Below are positions 34,899 through 42,372 of a stretch of 64,000 bases of DNA, piece after piece; the stretch's first letter is position 1; every line of letters starts with the position of its first letter. Source of the DNA: CAVYEM01 sp963767635. GTDB taxonomy: Bacteria > Vulcanimicrobiota > Vulcanimicrobiia > Vulcanimicrobiales > Vulcanimicrobiaceae. The DNA is taken from the NCBI GenBank assembly GCA_963767635.1, contig CAVYEM010000001.1, positions 186,001 through 250,000 on the forward strand, written 5' to 3'. The notes beneath the pieces were generated by a model, which saw only the letters and a list, made by a program, of their open reading frames with translations, had not been told where the DNA came from and did not search any database. Made by a program: the position numbers and the translations under genes.

Positions 34899-35675
34899 TT
34901 GCGCGCCGTCGTTCAGTATGACGGCACGAATTTTAGCGGGCTGCAGTTTCAGCCGGCCGCGCGCACCGTTGCAGGTGAGCTGGAGCGGACGTTTTCTTCG
35001 GTCCTGCGGCACGAGGTAAAAATCAGCGCCGCAGGACGCACCGATGCAGGCGTGCATGCAAGCGGACAAGTCGTTTCCTGGAAAACCGGGACCGCTTTTC
35101 CATTTGAGCGCTTTGCGTTGGCGGCGAATGCGGAGTTGCCGGCCGACGTTGCAGTGCGCGCGGTCGCAGCCGTAGACGATCGCTTTTCGGCGCGCTTTTC
35201 CGCGATCGAGCGCACGTACATTTACGCCGTTCACAATGCGCCCGAGCCTAGTGCGCTGCTGGCGAGATACGCGTTTCACGTGTGGTCGACGTTCGATCTG
35301 GAACGGCTCGCCACCGCGGCGCAGCATCTAGTCGGGGAGCACGATTTTCGATCGTTCTGCGGATCGCTGCCGCAAAGCGGACCGACCATTCGCACCCTGA
35401 CCGCGTTGCGCGCCCGGCGCCGTGCCAATATCATCCGCATCGAAATCCGCGCGGACGGCTTCCTCCATCGAATGGTGCGCACGATCGTCGGCACGCTGGT
35501 TGAATGCGCCGTCGGTCGACGCGATCCGGCGAGCGTTGCCGACGTCTTGCGCGCGCGCGATCGCGTTGTTGCCGGAATGACGGCCCCGCCGCAGGGGCTG
35601 TATCTCGCGGGCGTGCGCTACCGCGACGGCTTCGATTCGTTCGCCGAGCCGCCCGTCACGTCGGCCTGCTCGTAA
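34899..35675 (+). CDS. truA: tRNA pseudouridine(38-40) synthase
   Basis: A 258-residue enzyme converting U38-U40 in the anticodon arm to pseudouridine. It starts TTG 34899 (LRAVVQYDGTNFSGLQFQPA). The catalytic Asp49 is in SAAGRTDAGVHASGQVVSW. Later blocks are FSAIERTYIYAV, LVGEHDFRSFCGS and DGFLHRMVRTIVGTLVE. Length is normal for TruA. The start is five bases after the DUF5069 stop. The 3' end overlaps the convergent folA gene by 58 bp. Confidence 0.95.
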   Translation: MRAVVQYDGTNFSGLQFQPAARTVAGELERTFSSVLRHEVKISAAGRTDAGVHASGQVVSWKTGTAFPFERFALAANAELPADVAVRAVAAVDDRFSARFSAIERTYIYAVHNAPEPSALLARYAFHVWSTFDLERLATAAQHLVGEHDFRSFCGSLPQSGPTIRTLTALRARRRANIIRIEIRADGFLHRMVRTIVGTLVECAVGRRDPASVADVLRARDRVVAGMTAPPQGLYLAGVRYRDGFDSFAEPPVTSACS

Positions 35676-36154
35676 TCGCACCGCACGAAGCGCATCGCGT
35701 ACGGGTTGCGCTCGTCGGCGGCGTGATAGTCCTGCACTTCGCGCGTATGCGATCGTTCCGGCGCAGCGTAGTGGACGTCGCCTTCGATGTCGGCCTCAAT
35801 TTCGGTGACGAACGCGCTGTCGACGTAGGGCGCGAATTCGTTGAAGATCTGCGCGCCGCCGATAACGGCGATTTCCGGAGCACCGGCCGTCATTTCAAAC
35901 GCTTCGGCAAGCGATCGCGCAACCTCCACCCCGTCCGCCGCAAAGCCGGCGTTTCGCGTCAGCAGAATGTTTCGCCGGCGCGGGAGCGGCTTGCCGATCG
36001 CGTCGTACGTCTTGCGCCCCATGACCACCGGTTTGCCCAGAGTGAGCGCGCGGAAGCGTTTGAGGTCGGCCGGCAGATGCCACGGCAGCGTGCCGTCGCG
36101 CCCCATGACGCCGCGGCGATCGTGCGCGACGACGAAAATGACGCGCGGACGCAT
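35618..36154 (-). CDS. folA: Dihydrofolate reductase
   Basis: A 178-residue NADPH-dependent reductase regenerating tetrahydrofolate. It reads VIFVVAHDRRGVMGRDGTLP, WHLPADLKRFRALTLGKPVV, MGRKTYDAIGKPLPRRRNIL, then IAVIGGAQIFNEFAPYVDSA. The catalytic acid Asp in LPADLKRF is present, and the hydrophobic pocket is typical of bacterial DHFR. It begins six bases after thyA, the enzyme whose by-product dihydrofolate it recycles, on the same strand. The last 20 codons overlap the end of truA on the other strand. Confidence 0.95.
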   Translation of the reverse strand: MRPRVIFVVAHDRRGVMGRDGTLPWHLPADLKRFRALTLGKPVVMGRKTYDAIGKPLPRRRNILLTRNAGFAADGVEVARSLAEAFEMTAGAPEIAVIGGAQIFNEFAPYVDSAFVTEIEADIEGDVHYAAPERSHTREVQDYHAADERNPYAMRFVRCDYEQADVTGGSANESKPSR

Positions 36155-36160
36155 GTACGG

Positions 36161-36955
36161 TTAAACGGCGACCCGGGCTTGGATGGGCGGATGCGTGTGG
36201 TAGTTGGTGAAGGCGATATCTTCGAAGCGGTAATCGAAGAGTGAATCGGGACGGCGCAGGAACGCCAGATGCGGCAACGGCAAGGGCGCGCGCGAAAGTT
36301 GCAGGCGCGCCTGTTCCACATGATTGGCATAGAGGTGACAGTCGCCGCCGGTCCAGATAAATTCGCCGGCAGCCAGATCGCATTGCTGCGCGACCATGTG
36401 CGTGAGCAATGCATATGAAGCGACGTTGAACGGCACGCCTAGGAACGCGTCGGCACTGCGTTGATAGAGCTGACACGACAAGGTGCCGCCCGCGACGTAA
36501 AACTGCATGAGCACGTGACACGGTGCGAGGGCCATCTTCGAGAGTTCGGCGACGTTCCAGGCGCTGACGATCAGGCGACGCGAGTCGGGATTGTGCCGGA
36601 TCTCTTCGACGAGCTGCGCCAGCTGGTCGATCGCCGTGCCGTCCGCACTCCTCCACGATCGCCACTGCGCGCCGTAGATCGGACCGAGCTCGCCGTTCTC
36701 GTCGGCCCATTCATCCCATATCGTTACTCCGTTATCGCGCAGATACTGCACGTTCGTATCGCCGCGCAAAAACCAGAGCAACTCGTGGACGATAGACCGC
36801 GTATGCAGCCGTTTGGTCGTGACGAGTGGGAAGCCGTCCCGTAAATCGAAGCGCATCTGATAGCCGAAGATGCTGCGCGTTCCGATTCCGGTTCGGTCGC
36901 TTTTCTCCACGCCATTCTGAAGGATGCGATCGAGAAATGTCAGGTACTGTTGCAC
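36161..36955 (-). CDS. thyA: Thymidylate synthase
   Basis: A 264-residue enzyme making dTMP from dUMP with methylene-tetrahydrofolate. From GTG 36955 it reads VQQYLTFLDRILQNGVEKSD. The catalytic cysteine is Cys146 (LAPCHVLMQFYV), the same number and total length as E. coli ThyA. It also shows RSADAFLGVPFNVASYALL and HLYANHVEQ. A longer frame upstream would run through the marR stop, so GTG 36955 is preferred. It is part of the marR-thyA-folA operon, 25 bp after marR. Confidence 0.96.
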   Translation of the reverse strand: MQQYLTFLDRILQNGVEKSDRTGIGTRSIFGYQMRFDLRDGFPLVTTKRLHTRSIVHELLWFLRGDTNVQYLRDNGVTIWDEWADENGELGPIYGAQWRSWRSADGTAIDQLAQLVEEIRHNPDSRRLIVSAWNVAELSKMALAPCHVLMQFYVAGGTLSCQLYQRSADAFLGVPFNVASYALLTHMVAQQCDLAAGEFIWTGGDCHLYANHVEQARLQLSRAPLPLPHLAFLRRPDSLFDYRFEDIAFTNYHTHPPIQARVAV

Positions 36956-36980
36956 GAAACGGAACGATTCGCCGGCCGTG

Positions 36981-37406
36981 CTAGTATCCCAGCCGCTCGA
37001 ACAATCCCAGCAGCGCAACGCGGTCGTTCCTGGTCATCAGCCCCGCGAACGCCTCGCTGACGATGCGCTCCACGGTCGGTAACGCCTCCGCCAGGCGCTC
37101 GTTGCCCGCGGCGGTCAGTTCGATATAGCTGCCGCGGGCGTCGCGCTCGTCCCTGACGCGACGCAGCAAGCCGATTTTTTCCAGCGGCAGAACGGCGCGC
37201 GTAACGCCCGAAGGACTAAGCAGGAGGCGCTTGGCCAAATCGACGGCGCGAAGCCGGCCGCCTCGAACGGCGGAAAGCTCGGCCATGATTAGGAAATCGG
37301 TGTAGCCGATGCCGTGGCCGCCTCCGAGGGGGCCGTCCAGCCGGCGGCGCACGGCCGATTCGAACCTCGATATGCCGACGGCAAGAGCCGTATTTTCGCT
37401 CAGCAT
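36981..37406 (-). CDS. MarR-family transcriptional regulator
   Basis: A 141-residue winged-helix dimer: MLSENTALAVGISRFESAVR, GIGYTDFLIMAELSAVRGGR, LRAVDLAKRLLLSPSGVTRA, VLPLEKIGLLRRVRDERDAR and GSYIELTAAGNERLAEALP. This has the complete recognition helix and wing. The ATG at 37406 lies at the expected transcription start, so the mRNA is probably leaderless. It is first gene of an operon with thyA and folA. A palindrome overlapping its promoter suggests autoregulation, so dTMP/folate genes may respond to this regulator's unknown ligand. Confidence 0.9.
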   Translation of the reverse strand: MLSENTALAVGISRFESAVRRRLDGPLGGGHGIGYTDFLIMAELSAVRGGRLRAVDLAKRLLLSPSGVTRAVLPLEKIGLLRRVRDERDARGSYIELTAAGNERLAEALPTVERIVSEAFAGLMTRNDRVALLGLFERLGY

Positions 37407-37413
37407 ACGAGGC

Positions 37414-37446
37414 AATATAGTTGATTGCTCAAGTACTTGTCAACTA
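37414..37446 (-). promoter_or_regulatory. marR-thyA-folA promoter with overlapping palindromic operator
   Basis: Minus strand: TTGACA (37443-37438), an 18-bp spacer and TATATT (37419-37414). A palindrome spans it: TAGTTGA (37418-37424), CAAGTACTTG (37430-37439) and TCAACTA (37440-37446). A MarR dimer bound here would cover both promoter elements. Confidence 0.7.
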
Positions 37447-37464
37447 ATTCCATGCGGAAAACGG

Positions 37465-37493
37465 TTGACTGCGCGCCGATATTTCCGTAGACT
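37465..37493 (+). promoter_or_regulatory. rplM-rpsI promoter
   Basis: TTGACT at 37465-37470, a 17-bp spacer and TAGACT at 37488-37493. The rplM ATG is at 37503, about ten bases after the -10, so the leader is at most a few nucleotides. The same TAGACT hexamer is used before secD. Confidence 0.75.
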
Positions 37494-37502
37494 GGGCTGG
37501 CT

Positions 37503-37928
37503 ATGCGGACCTACCAACAGAAGACGGCGCAAACTCAGCACGACTGGTACGTAGTAGACGCGGCCGGGCAGCGTCTGGGCACGCTCGCCGTCCGGATTGC
37601 CCGTGCCCTCTCGGGCAAGCACAAGCCGACGTGGACGCCGCACATCGATGACGGGGATCACGTGGTCGTGATCAACGCCGACAAAGTGGAGCTGGGCGGA
37701 AGAAAATGGGACGCCAAAGTCTATTATCGCCACAGCGGCTATCCCGGCGGTCTCAAAATCGAGACCGCGCGCCAAGTTCGGGACAAGCACCCCGAGCGCC
37801 TCATCGAGCGCGCCGTGCGCGGCATGCTGCCGACCAATCGCACGCGCAACGTGCAACTCAACCGTTTGAAAGTCTACGCCGGAACGGCGCATCCGCACGA
37901 AGCGCAGCGGCCGCAGCCGCTAGCGTAG
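37503..37928 (+). CDS. rplM: 50S ribosomal protein L13
   Basis: A 141-residue large-subunit protein: MRTYQQKTAQTQHDWYVVDA, AGQRLGTLAVRIARALSGKH, DDGDHVVVINADKVELGGRK, YYRHSGYPGGLKIETARQV, ERAVRGMLPTNRTRNVQLNR and LKVYAGTAHPHEAQRPQPL. Every hallmark block of L13 is present and length is normal. It is followed by rpsI, the near-universal partner. It is transcribed from its own promoter, with almost no leader. Confidence 0.97.
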   Translation: MRTYQQKTAQTQHDWYVVDAAGQRLGTLAVRIARALSGKHKPTWTPHIDDGDHVVVINADKVELGGRKWDAKVYYRHSGYPGGLKIETARQVRDKHPERLIERAVRGMLPTNRTRNVQLNRLKVYAGTAHPHEAQRPQPLA

Positions 37929-37936
37929 GAGCAACT

Positions 37937-38326
37937 GTGATCGATAATTTTCAAGGCACCGGCCGCCGTAAGCGCTCGATTGCGCGCGTGCGCATCTCGC
38001 TGGGGCAAGGCGTGATTACCATCAACAAGAAGTCGATGGACGAATATTTTCCGCGGCCGACGCTGCAGCAGATCGTTCGCCAGCCGCTCGAAGCCACGCA
38101 AAGCGCTTCACGGTTCAACATCGAGGTGAAGGCTGAAGGCGGCGGCATGGCCGGCCAGGCCGGCGCCGTACGCCATGGGATTGCGCGCGCACTCGTTTCG
38201 ATGGACGAATCGTTGCGCGAGGTGTTGCGCAAGCAAGGTCTGCTCACGCGCGACCCGCGCGAAAAAGAATCGAAAAAGTACGGCCGCAAGCGCGCGCGCA
38301 AACGCTTCCAGTTCTCGAAACGCTGA
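37937..38326 (+). CDS. rpsI: 30S ribosomal protein S9
   Basis: A 129-residue small-subunit protein starting GTG 37937 with TAGGAG six bases upstream: VIDNFQGTGRRKRSIARVRI, GVITINKKSMDEYFPRP, VKAEGGGMAGQAGAVRHGIA, RALVSMDESLREVLRKQGLL, TRDPREKESKKYGRKRARKR, ending FQFSKR. The terminal Lys/Arg tail contacts P-site tRNA. A GC-rich hairpin 35 bp later ends the operon. Confidence 0.97.
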   Translation: MIDNFQGTGRRKRSIARVRISLGQGVITINKKSMDEYFPRPTLQQIVRQPLEATQSASRFNIEVKAEGGGMAGQAGAVRHGIARALVSMDESLREVLRKQGLLTRDPREKESKKYGRKRARKRFQFSKR

Positions 38327-38360
38327 TTTTACCACCCGCCCCGCAGTGAGAAGATCGCGC

Positions 38361-38387
38361 AAGAGAGCCGCCCGCGGCGGCTCTCTT
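38361..38387 (+). terminator. Terminator-like hairpin after rpsI
   Basis: Perfect 12-bp stem: AAGAGAGCCGCC (38361-38372) with GGCGGCTCTCTT (38376-38387), loop CGC. Only two T residues follow within the stem end, so termination strength is uncertain. Confidence 0.6.
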
Positions 38388-38393
38388 CCGTCG

Positions 38394-39418
38394 ATGCTGC
38401 TTCCGGTTGAAATCGCCCTCATCGTTTTGGGCATCGTCGCCGCGCTGTGGCGGCCGTCGGCCGGCTGGGTCGAGCGCAGTTTCAGTAACGGCTACTATCC
38501 CAAGTGGCAGCACTTCTGGTCTTCCTTCACCCCGGCGATTCCATTTTCGTTCGGCGACGCGGTCGCAATCGCAGGTGCTGCGCTCGTCATCGCCGCGCTG
38601 GCATTCAGACGGCCGTTTTGGCGCGCGCTCATGGGCGTCGCAGTGGTGGCCGCCGTGTACGTTGTGTGGTTCTACGCCGGGTGGGGGTTCGGCTACGATC
38701 GTCAACCGCTGGAAGCGCGAGCCGATTTCGAGCAGTCGCGCATTACCGCTGCGGCCATCGACGCGCTACGTGCGCGCGTTATCGCGAGCATGAACCGGCT
38801 CGCGCCCGTAGCGCATCGTTTGACAAAAAATGATCCGCGCCGGTACGCGGACCTGCGCGCGGCTTGGATTCCGGTCGTGCAGCGTTTGGGCGATCGATGG
38901 ACGCCGCGCGTCGATGCGCCGAAGCCGACTCTGGCGGGATGGTTCATGGATCGCAGCGGCACGAGCGGATTCACCAATCCGTTCACCTTGGAGACGCAGT
39001 TAGCGCCCGACTTGCTGTGGTTCGAACGTCCGTTCTCGCAAGCGCACGAATGGAGCCACGTTGCCGGCTTCAATCGCGAAGACGAAGCCAATTACATCGC
39101 CGCGGTGACGTGTCTGCGCGATCGGGATCCGGTGGCGCGGTATTCGGGAATGCTCGACTCTTTTTGTATCTTCCGCCTCTGCAGCACTATGCACGCGCGA
39201 CGTTCGTCCCGCAGGTATGGGCCGACTTTGCCGCCATTCGAGTCCGAAACTCGCACTTCGTCAATCTGAACCTTTCGCGATTCTCATGGCGCGTGTACAA
39301 CAGCTATCTCAAAACCAACCACGTTGCCGCAGGCGTTGCGAATTACGACGAGGTGACTCGTCTGATCGCCGGCATCCGGTTGGATCGCCAGGGATTACCG
39401 GTTTCCGCTACTCGTTAG
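38394..39418 (+). CDS. DUF3810 membrane protein with HExxH motif (one frameshift)
   Basis: About 341 residues after joining frames. Three N-terminal membrane segments (residues 1-22, 48-68, 75-97) precede a soluble domain with KPTLAGWFMDRSGTSGFTNP and HEWSHVAGFNREDEANYIAA. HEWSH is an HExxH zinc-ligand pair, with a downstream Glu in EDEANY, as in DUF3810 proteins. A single missing G near 39157 breaks the frame; restoring AGCT gives SGMLELFLYLPPLQHYA and then ADFAAIRVRNSHFVNLNLSR and a normal C-terminus. A membrane-anchored peptidase role is likely; substrate unknown. Confidence 0.75.
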
Positions 39419-39490
39419 ACGCTGCTGCCCAACATGGAGCGGCAACATTGCGTATGGATGCCGGCAACGATGCTGCCGTAGGCTGGCCGC

Positions 39491-39709
39491 ATGTTCGACA
39501 TTGCAGATAGTTTGAGCGGCCCGCTTTCCGCCGCCGGCCAAGCGCTGGGCGAAGCAGCCTCGGCCACGGCACGCGCGCAAACTCCGTATGGCGGCTCACG
39601 CACCGACGCGGCAATGGCCGGCGTCGCGGAACACGCCCTCTTCACCGAGGTCCTTTTGAACGCGGTGCATGCGCGCTTGGCGGAAATCAAAAACGCGACG
39701 CGAGCTTAG
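39491..39709 (+). CDS. Very short FlgB-like rod protein candidate
   Basis: A 72-residue protein. Its C-terminal half, MAGVAEHALFTEVLLNAVHA, is a long amphipathic helix like the C-terminal D0 helix of FlgB. The N-terminal half (MFDIADSLSGPLSAAGQALG) could be the paired helix. It lies directly before flgC, where flgB normally is. True FlgB proteins are near 130 residues, so this would be a stripped-down version. The call rests on position and helix pattern only. Confidence 0.4.
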   Translation: MFDIADSLSGPLSAAGQALGEAASATARAQTPYGGSRTDAAMAGVAEHALFTEVLLNAVHARLAEIKNATRA

Positions 39710-39810
39710 TCCCCGTGCTTCAGCTACGATTCGGAAACTTGTACGATGTCTTCGCGCCATATTGTGATCGTAACCTTACGCCATGATGGTTCAATGCACA
39801 GGAGTCCGCA

Positions 39811-40146
39811 ATGGATAGCTTAGGCTTGTTGACGACGGCAGCGAGCGGCATGGAAGCGCAGCGCGCGGCGTTGGACGTGGAAGCGCGCAACGTCGCGGCC
39901 GCCGAAGCGGCCGGTCCAAAAGGATCGTACGAACGGCTCGTCCCGCAATTCGCACTCGTGCAATCAGCGGACGAAACGACGCAGATTGCGTATGCCGGCG
40001 CGCACGTGCAGCGCGGAAGCAGCGTCGACGTGCTCGCGGAAATGGTGAGCGTGCTCAACGCGTCTCGAGCCTACGAAAGCAACGCCTCGATCTTCGAGAT
40101 CGGCAAACAGCTGGCGCTGCGCACCATAGACGTGGGCCGGCTATGA
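39811..40146 (+). CDS. flgC: Flagellar basal-body rod protein FlgC (short)
   Basis: A 111-residue rod protein starting ATG 39811 with AGGAG upstream. The N-terminal D0 helix is MDSLGLLTTAASGMEAQRAA followed by LDVEARNVAAAEA, and the C-terminal D0 is VDVLAEMVSVLNASRAYESN followed by ASIFEIGKQLALRTIDVGR. This is the classic FlgC pair. It lacks about 25-35 residues of the middle compared with usual FlgC. It would form part of the proximal rod just above the MS ring. The stop overlaps the fliE start (ATGA). Confidence 0.85.
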   Translation: MDSLGLLTTAASGMEAQRAALDVEARNVAAAEAAGPKGSYERLVPQFALVQSADETTQIAYAGAHVQRGSSVDVLAEMVSVLNASRAYESNASIFEIGKQLALRTIDVGRL

Positions 40147-40415
40147 GAATAGAGCCGCTGACGCCCGATCTGCCCGACTCTGCGTCTGCGGCATCGCCGG
40201 CCGGTGCCGGCAATGCATTCGCCGGCATGCTCGACGATCTCGGCGCCGTCCTTGGAAAAGCGGAACGATCCGAGGATCGTTTTGCCGCCGGCGCGGGCGA
40301 TCTGCAGAGCGCCGTGTTCGAGAGAGCGCGAGCCGACGTCGCGCTCTCGGTTGCGACGGCTGCAGCCACGCGTAGCGCTGCGGCGTTGCAGTCGATTTTG
40401 AACATGCAGGTATAA
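40143..40415 (+). CDS. fliE: Flagellar hook-basal body complex protein FliE
   Basis: A 90-residue protein with the FliE pattern: a Gly/Ala-rich start containing AFAGMLDDLGAVLGKAERSE, then SAVFERARADVALSVATAAA, ending in LQSILNMQV. FliE links the MS ring to the proximal rod and is the first substrate of the export gate. It overlaps flgC by four bases and is followed three bases later by fliF, the usual flgC-fliE-fliF order. Confidence 0.82.
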   Translation: MRIEPLTPDLPDSASAASPAGAGNAFAGMLDDLGAVLGKAERSEDRFAAGAGDLQSAVFERARADVALSVATAAATRSAAALQSILNMQV

Positions 40416-40418
40416 GCC

Positions 40419-41882
40419 GTGAATCCTTCCACGTTGCTGCACCGGTTTGCAGCGCTCTCCAAACACGTGCGCATCGCGCTGGGAGCGGGATGCTTTGCAA
40501 TCCTCGCGCTCGCGCTGCTGGGCGGCGTACTGGAGCATCCTGCGCGGGCGGCGCTGTTTGCCACGCCGTTGCATCCCGAGCAGCTGTCGGAAGTGCAGGA
40601 GCGCCTGGCGGGCTGGAACGTCGCCTTCACGCCTACTGCAGACAACGTGCTCGTAGATGTTAAACATCGCAACGACGTGCTGCTGCGCCTTTCCATGGCC
40701 GGCGTCCCACATGCGCACGTCGACGATTCGCAAGATTTGCTCGGCAAACTGGGCGCGCTCACGCCGCAGGCCGTCATCGATGCGCAAACGCGCGACGGCC
40801 TTGCAGGTGACATCGAACTTGCGCTGCGCGGAATCGACGGCGTGCAGGACGCGCGCGTCATCATTGCTCCCGCCAAGACCGGATATTTCGCCGACGACGT
40901 CAGCCGCGATGCAAGCGCCAGCGTGCGGTTGCGATTGGTTCCCGGAGCTCGGCTCTCCGCGGACGCGATTTCGGGCGTGCGTTCCTTTGTTGCCGCGGCC
41001 GTTCCGGGCTTGGACGCGCGCAACGTCACGATCGTGGACGATCGCGGCATCGCGCTTGGCGAGGGCAGCGGCGACGGCGATGCCGCAGATTTGCAGCGGT
41101 CTCTGCAAAGCGCGTTGGATGCGGCCATCGGTGCGGGGGCCTCGATCGTTCGCGTCCACATCGACTACGACCGCCGCAGCGTCACGAGCCGTGACGTGCG
41201 CCGGGTGCCGCTGGCCGCCGCGCCGATCTCTGCAACCACGCAGGACGAGCACTACGACGGCGCAGGAAAACGCTACGATCGTTCGGAGCAGCAGGTCGAT
41301 CGCGGAAGCGATACGCACGAAGTGTCGGCGACCGCGCAACCTGGCCGCATCGCGCGAATCAGTGCAGCGGTGCTCGTTGACGCGGCACGCGGAGCGGACG
41401 TTGCGCAAGTGAAATCGCTGGCGCAAGCAACGCTCGGCATCGACGCGCATCGCGGCGATTCGGTCGACGTGCAAGCCGTTTCGTTCGCGCATGCGCCCGT
41501 TGCTAAGAAGGATGGGTGGTGGCTGGCGTACGGAGCGATCGTGCCGCTGTTGCCCTCCCTCGTGTTGGCCGGCGTCGTGCTCGTCTCTCTACGGGTTGCC
41601 GCCGCACCCGCCGCAGCGGTCGTTCGGGCGATGTGCGACCGCGCCGCCATCTCCAAAACGACGCAGGCCGTTCGCGGCATCCCGCCCGCGGGCGTGCGCG
41701 GCGCGCTTTTGAAAGAACCGCCGCACGCCGCGGCTGCGATTATCAGCGCGCTTCCCGCCGCAACGGCCGCCGCCGTGCTGGACATGTATCCCGAACACGA
41801 ACGCGCAGCCATCATCAAACGCATGCAGCGGCCCGCCTCGCCGCTGGTTTCCGATGCGCAGGATTTCATTGCAAATGCCTGA
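40419..41882 (+). CDS. fliF: MS-ring protein FliF with FliG-like C-terminal segment
   Basis: A 487-residue protein, start GTG 40419. The first membrane helix is at 18-38 (RIALGAGCFAILALALLGGV). Ring-building motifs follow: ALFATPLHPEQLSEVQERLA, TPQAVIDAQTRDGLAGDIEL and VQDARVIIAPAKTGYFADDV, ending at a second membrane helix at 366-394. The cytoplasmic tail (395-487) is unusual: residues 421-473, with GVRGALLKEPPHAAAAIISA and LPAATAAAVLDMYPEHERAA followed by IIKRM, resemble the FliG armadillo repeat (L-x-x-E-(H)P-x-x-(I)A-x-I(L)-x-x-L-x-(P)). No separate fliG gene is present, and the torque-generating FliG C-domain is absent. Confidence 0.85.
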   Translation: MNPSTLLHRFAALSKHVRIALGAGCFAILALALLGGVLEHPARAALFATPLHPEQLSEVQERLAGWNVAFTPTADNVLVDVKHRNDVLLRLSMAGVPHAHVDDSQDLLGKLGALTPQAVIDAQTRDGLAGDIELALRGIDGVQDARVIIAPAKTGYFADDVSRDASASVRLRLVPGARLSADAISGVRSFVAAAVPGLDARNVTIVDDRGIALGEGSGDGDAADLQRSLQSALDAAIGAGASIVRVHIDYDRRSVTSRDVRRVPLAAAPISATTQDEHYDGAGKRYDRSEQQVDRGSDTHEVSATAQPGRIARISAAVLVDAARGADVAQVKSLAQATLGIDAHRGDSVDVQAVSFAHAPVAKKDGWWLAYGAIVPLLPSLVLAGVVLVSLRVAAAPAAAVVRAMCDRAAISKTTQAVRGIPPAGVRGALLKEPPHAAAAIISALPAATAAAVLDMYPEHERAAIIKRMQRPASPLVSDAQDFIANA

Positions 41883-42372
41883 CGAATTTCGAACGCTGGC
41901 TGCAACCGTGCGCGGCATGCGATCGCACGAGCTGCAAGCGCCGCCGTCCGCAGCGCCGGTGGAAGAACCCGATCTGCGTATGGAGCATGCAGGCATCGGC
42001 GAAGAATCGGAAGCGCGCATGGACGCGCTGCGGGAGCTGCGGGTGTTCCGTGCGCGCATTGTCGAAGGCGTGAACGACGCGGTTGAAACGGTGCTGGCCG
42101 ACATCGCTGCCGAAGTGCTGGCGCGCGAACTGCAGTCCGCGCCCGCGGATATACAGCGAATCGTCGATCGCGCGCTGCAGCGATATCTGGCGGAAGAGCC
42201 GCTGTGCGTGCGAGTGCATCGCGATGAAAAGTTCGGGCTTTCGTGCGGCGTGCCCGTCGTGAGCGACGATCGGCTGCGAACCGGTGACGTCGTTATCGAA
42301 CTGCGGTCGGGATACGTCGAGGCAACGCTCGGGGCGCGTCTGGCGGACGTGCTTGCGGCGATTTCGGAATGA
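41875..42372 (+). CDS. fliH: Export ATPase stator FliH/SctL-like protein
   Basis: A 165-residue protein starting ATG 41875 inside the end of fliF. It has a disordered N-terminus, a helix (DALRELRVFRARIVEGVNDA) and a globular C-terminus, VETVLADIAAEVLARELQSA ... LCVRVHRDEKFGLSCGVPVV and TGDVVIELRSGYVEATLGAR. The last motif (G-D-x-x-(I/L)E-x-x-x-G-x-(I/V)-(D/E)A-(S/T)L) is typical of FliH/YscL. It would tether the FliI ATPase to the C-ring. Sequence is divergent, but gene order (fliF-fliH-fliI) supports the call. Confidence 0.78.
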   Translation: MPDEFRTLAATVRGMRSHELQAPPSAAPVEEPDLRMEHAGIGEESEARMDALRELRVFRARIVEGVNDAVETVLADIAAEVLARELQSAPADIQRIVDRALQRYLAEEPLCVRVHRDEKFGLSCGVPVVSDDRLRTGDVVIELRSGYVEATLGARLADVLAAISE

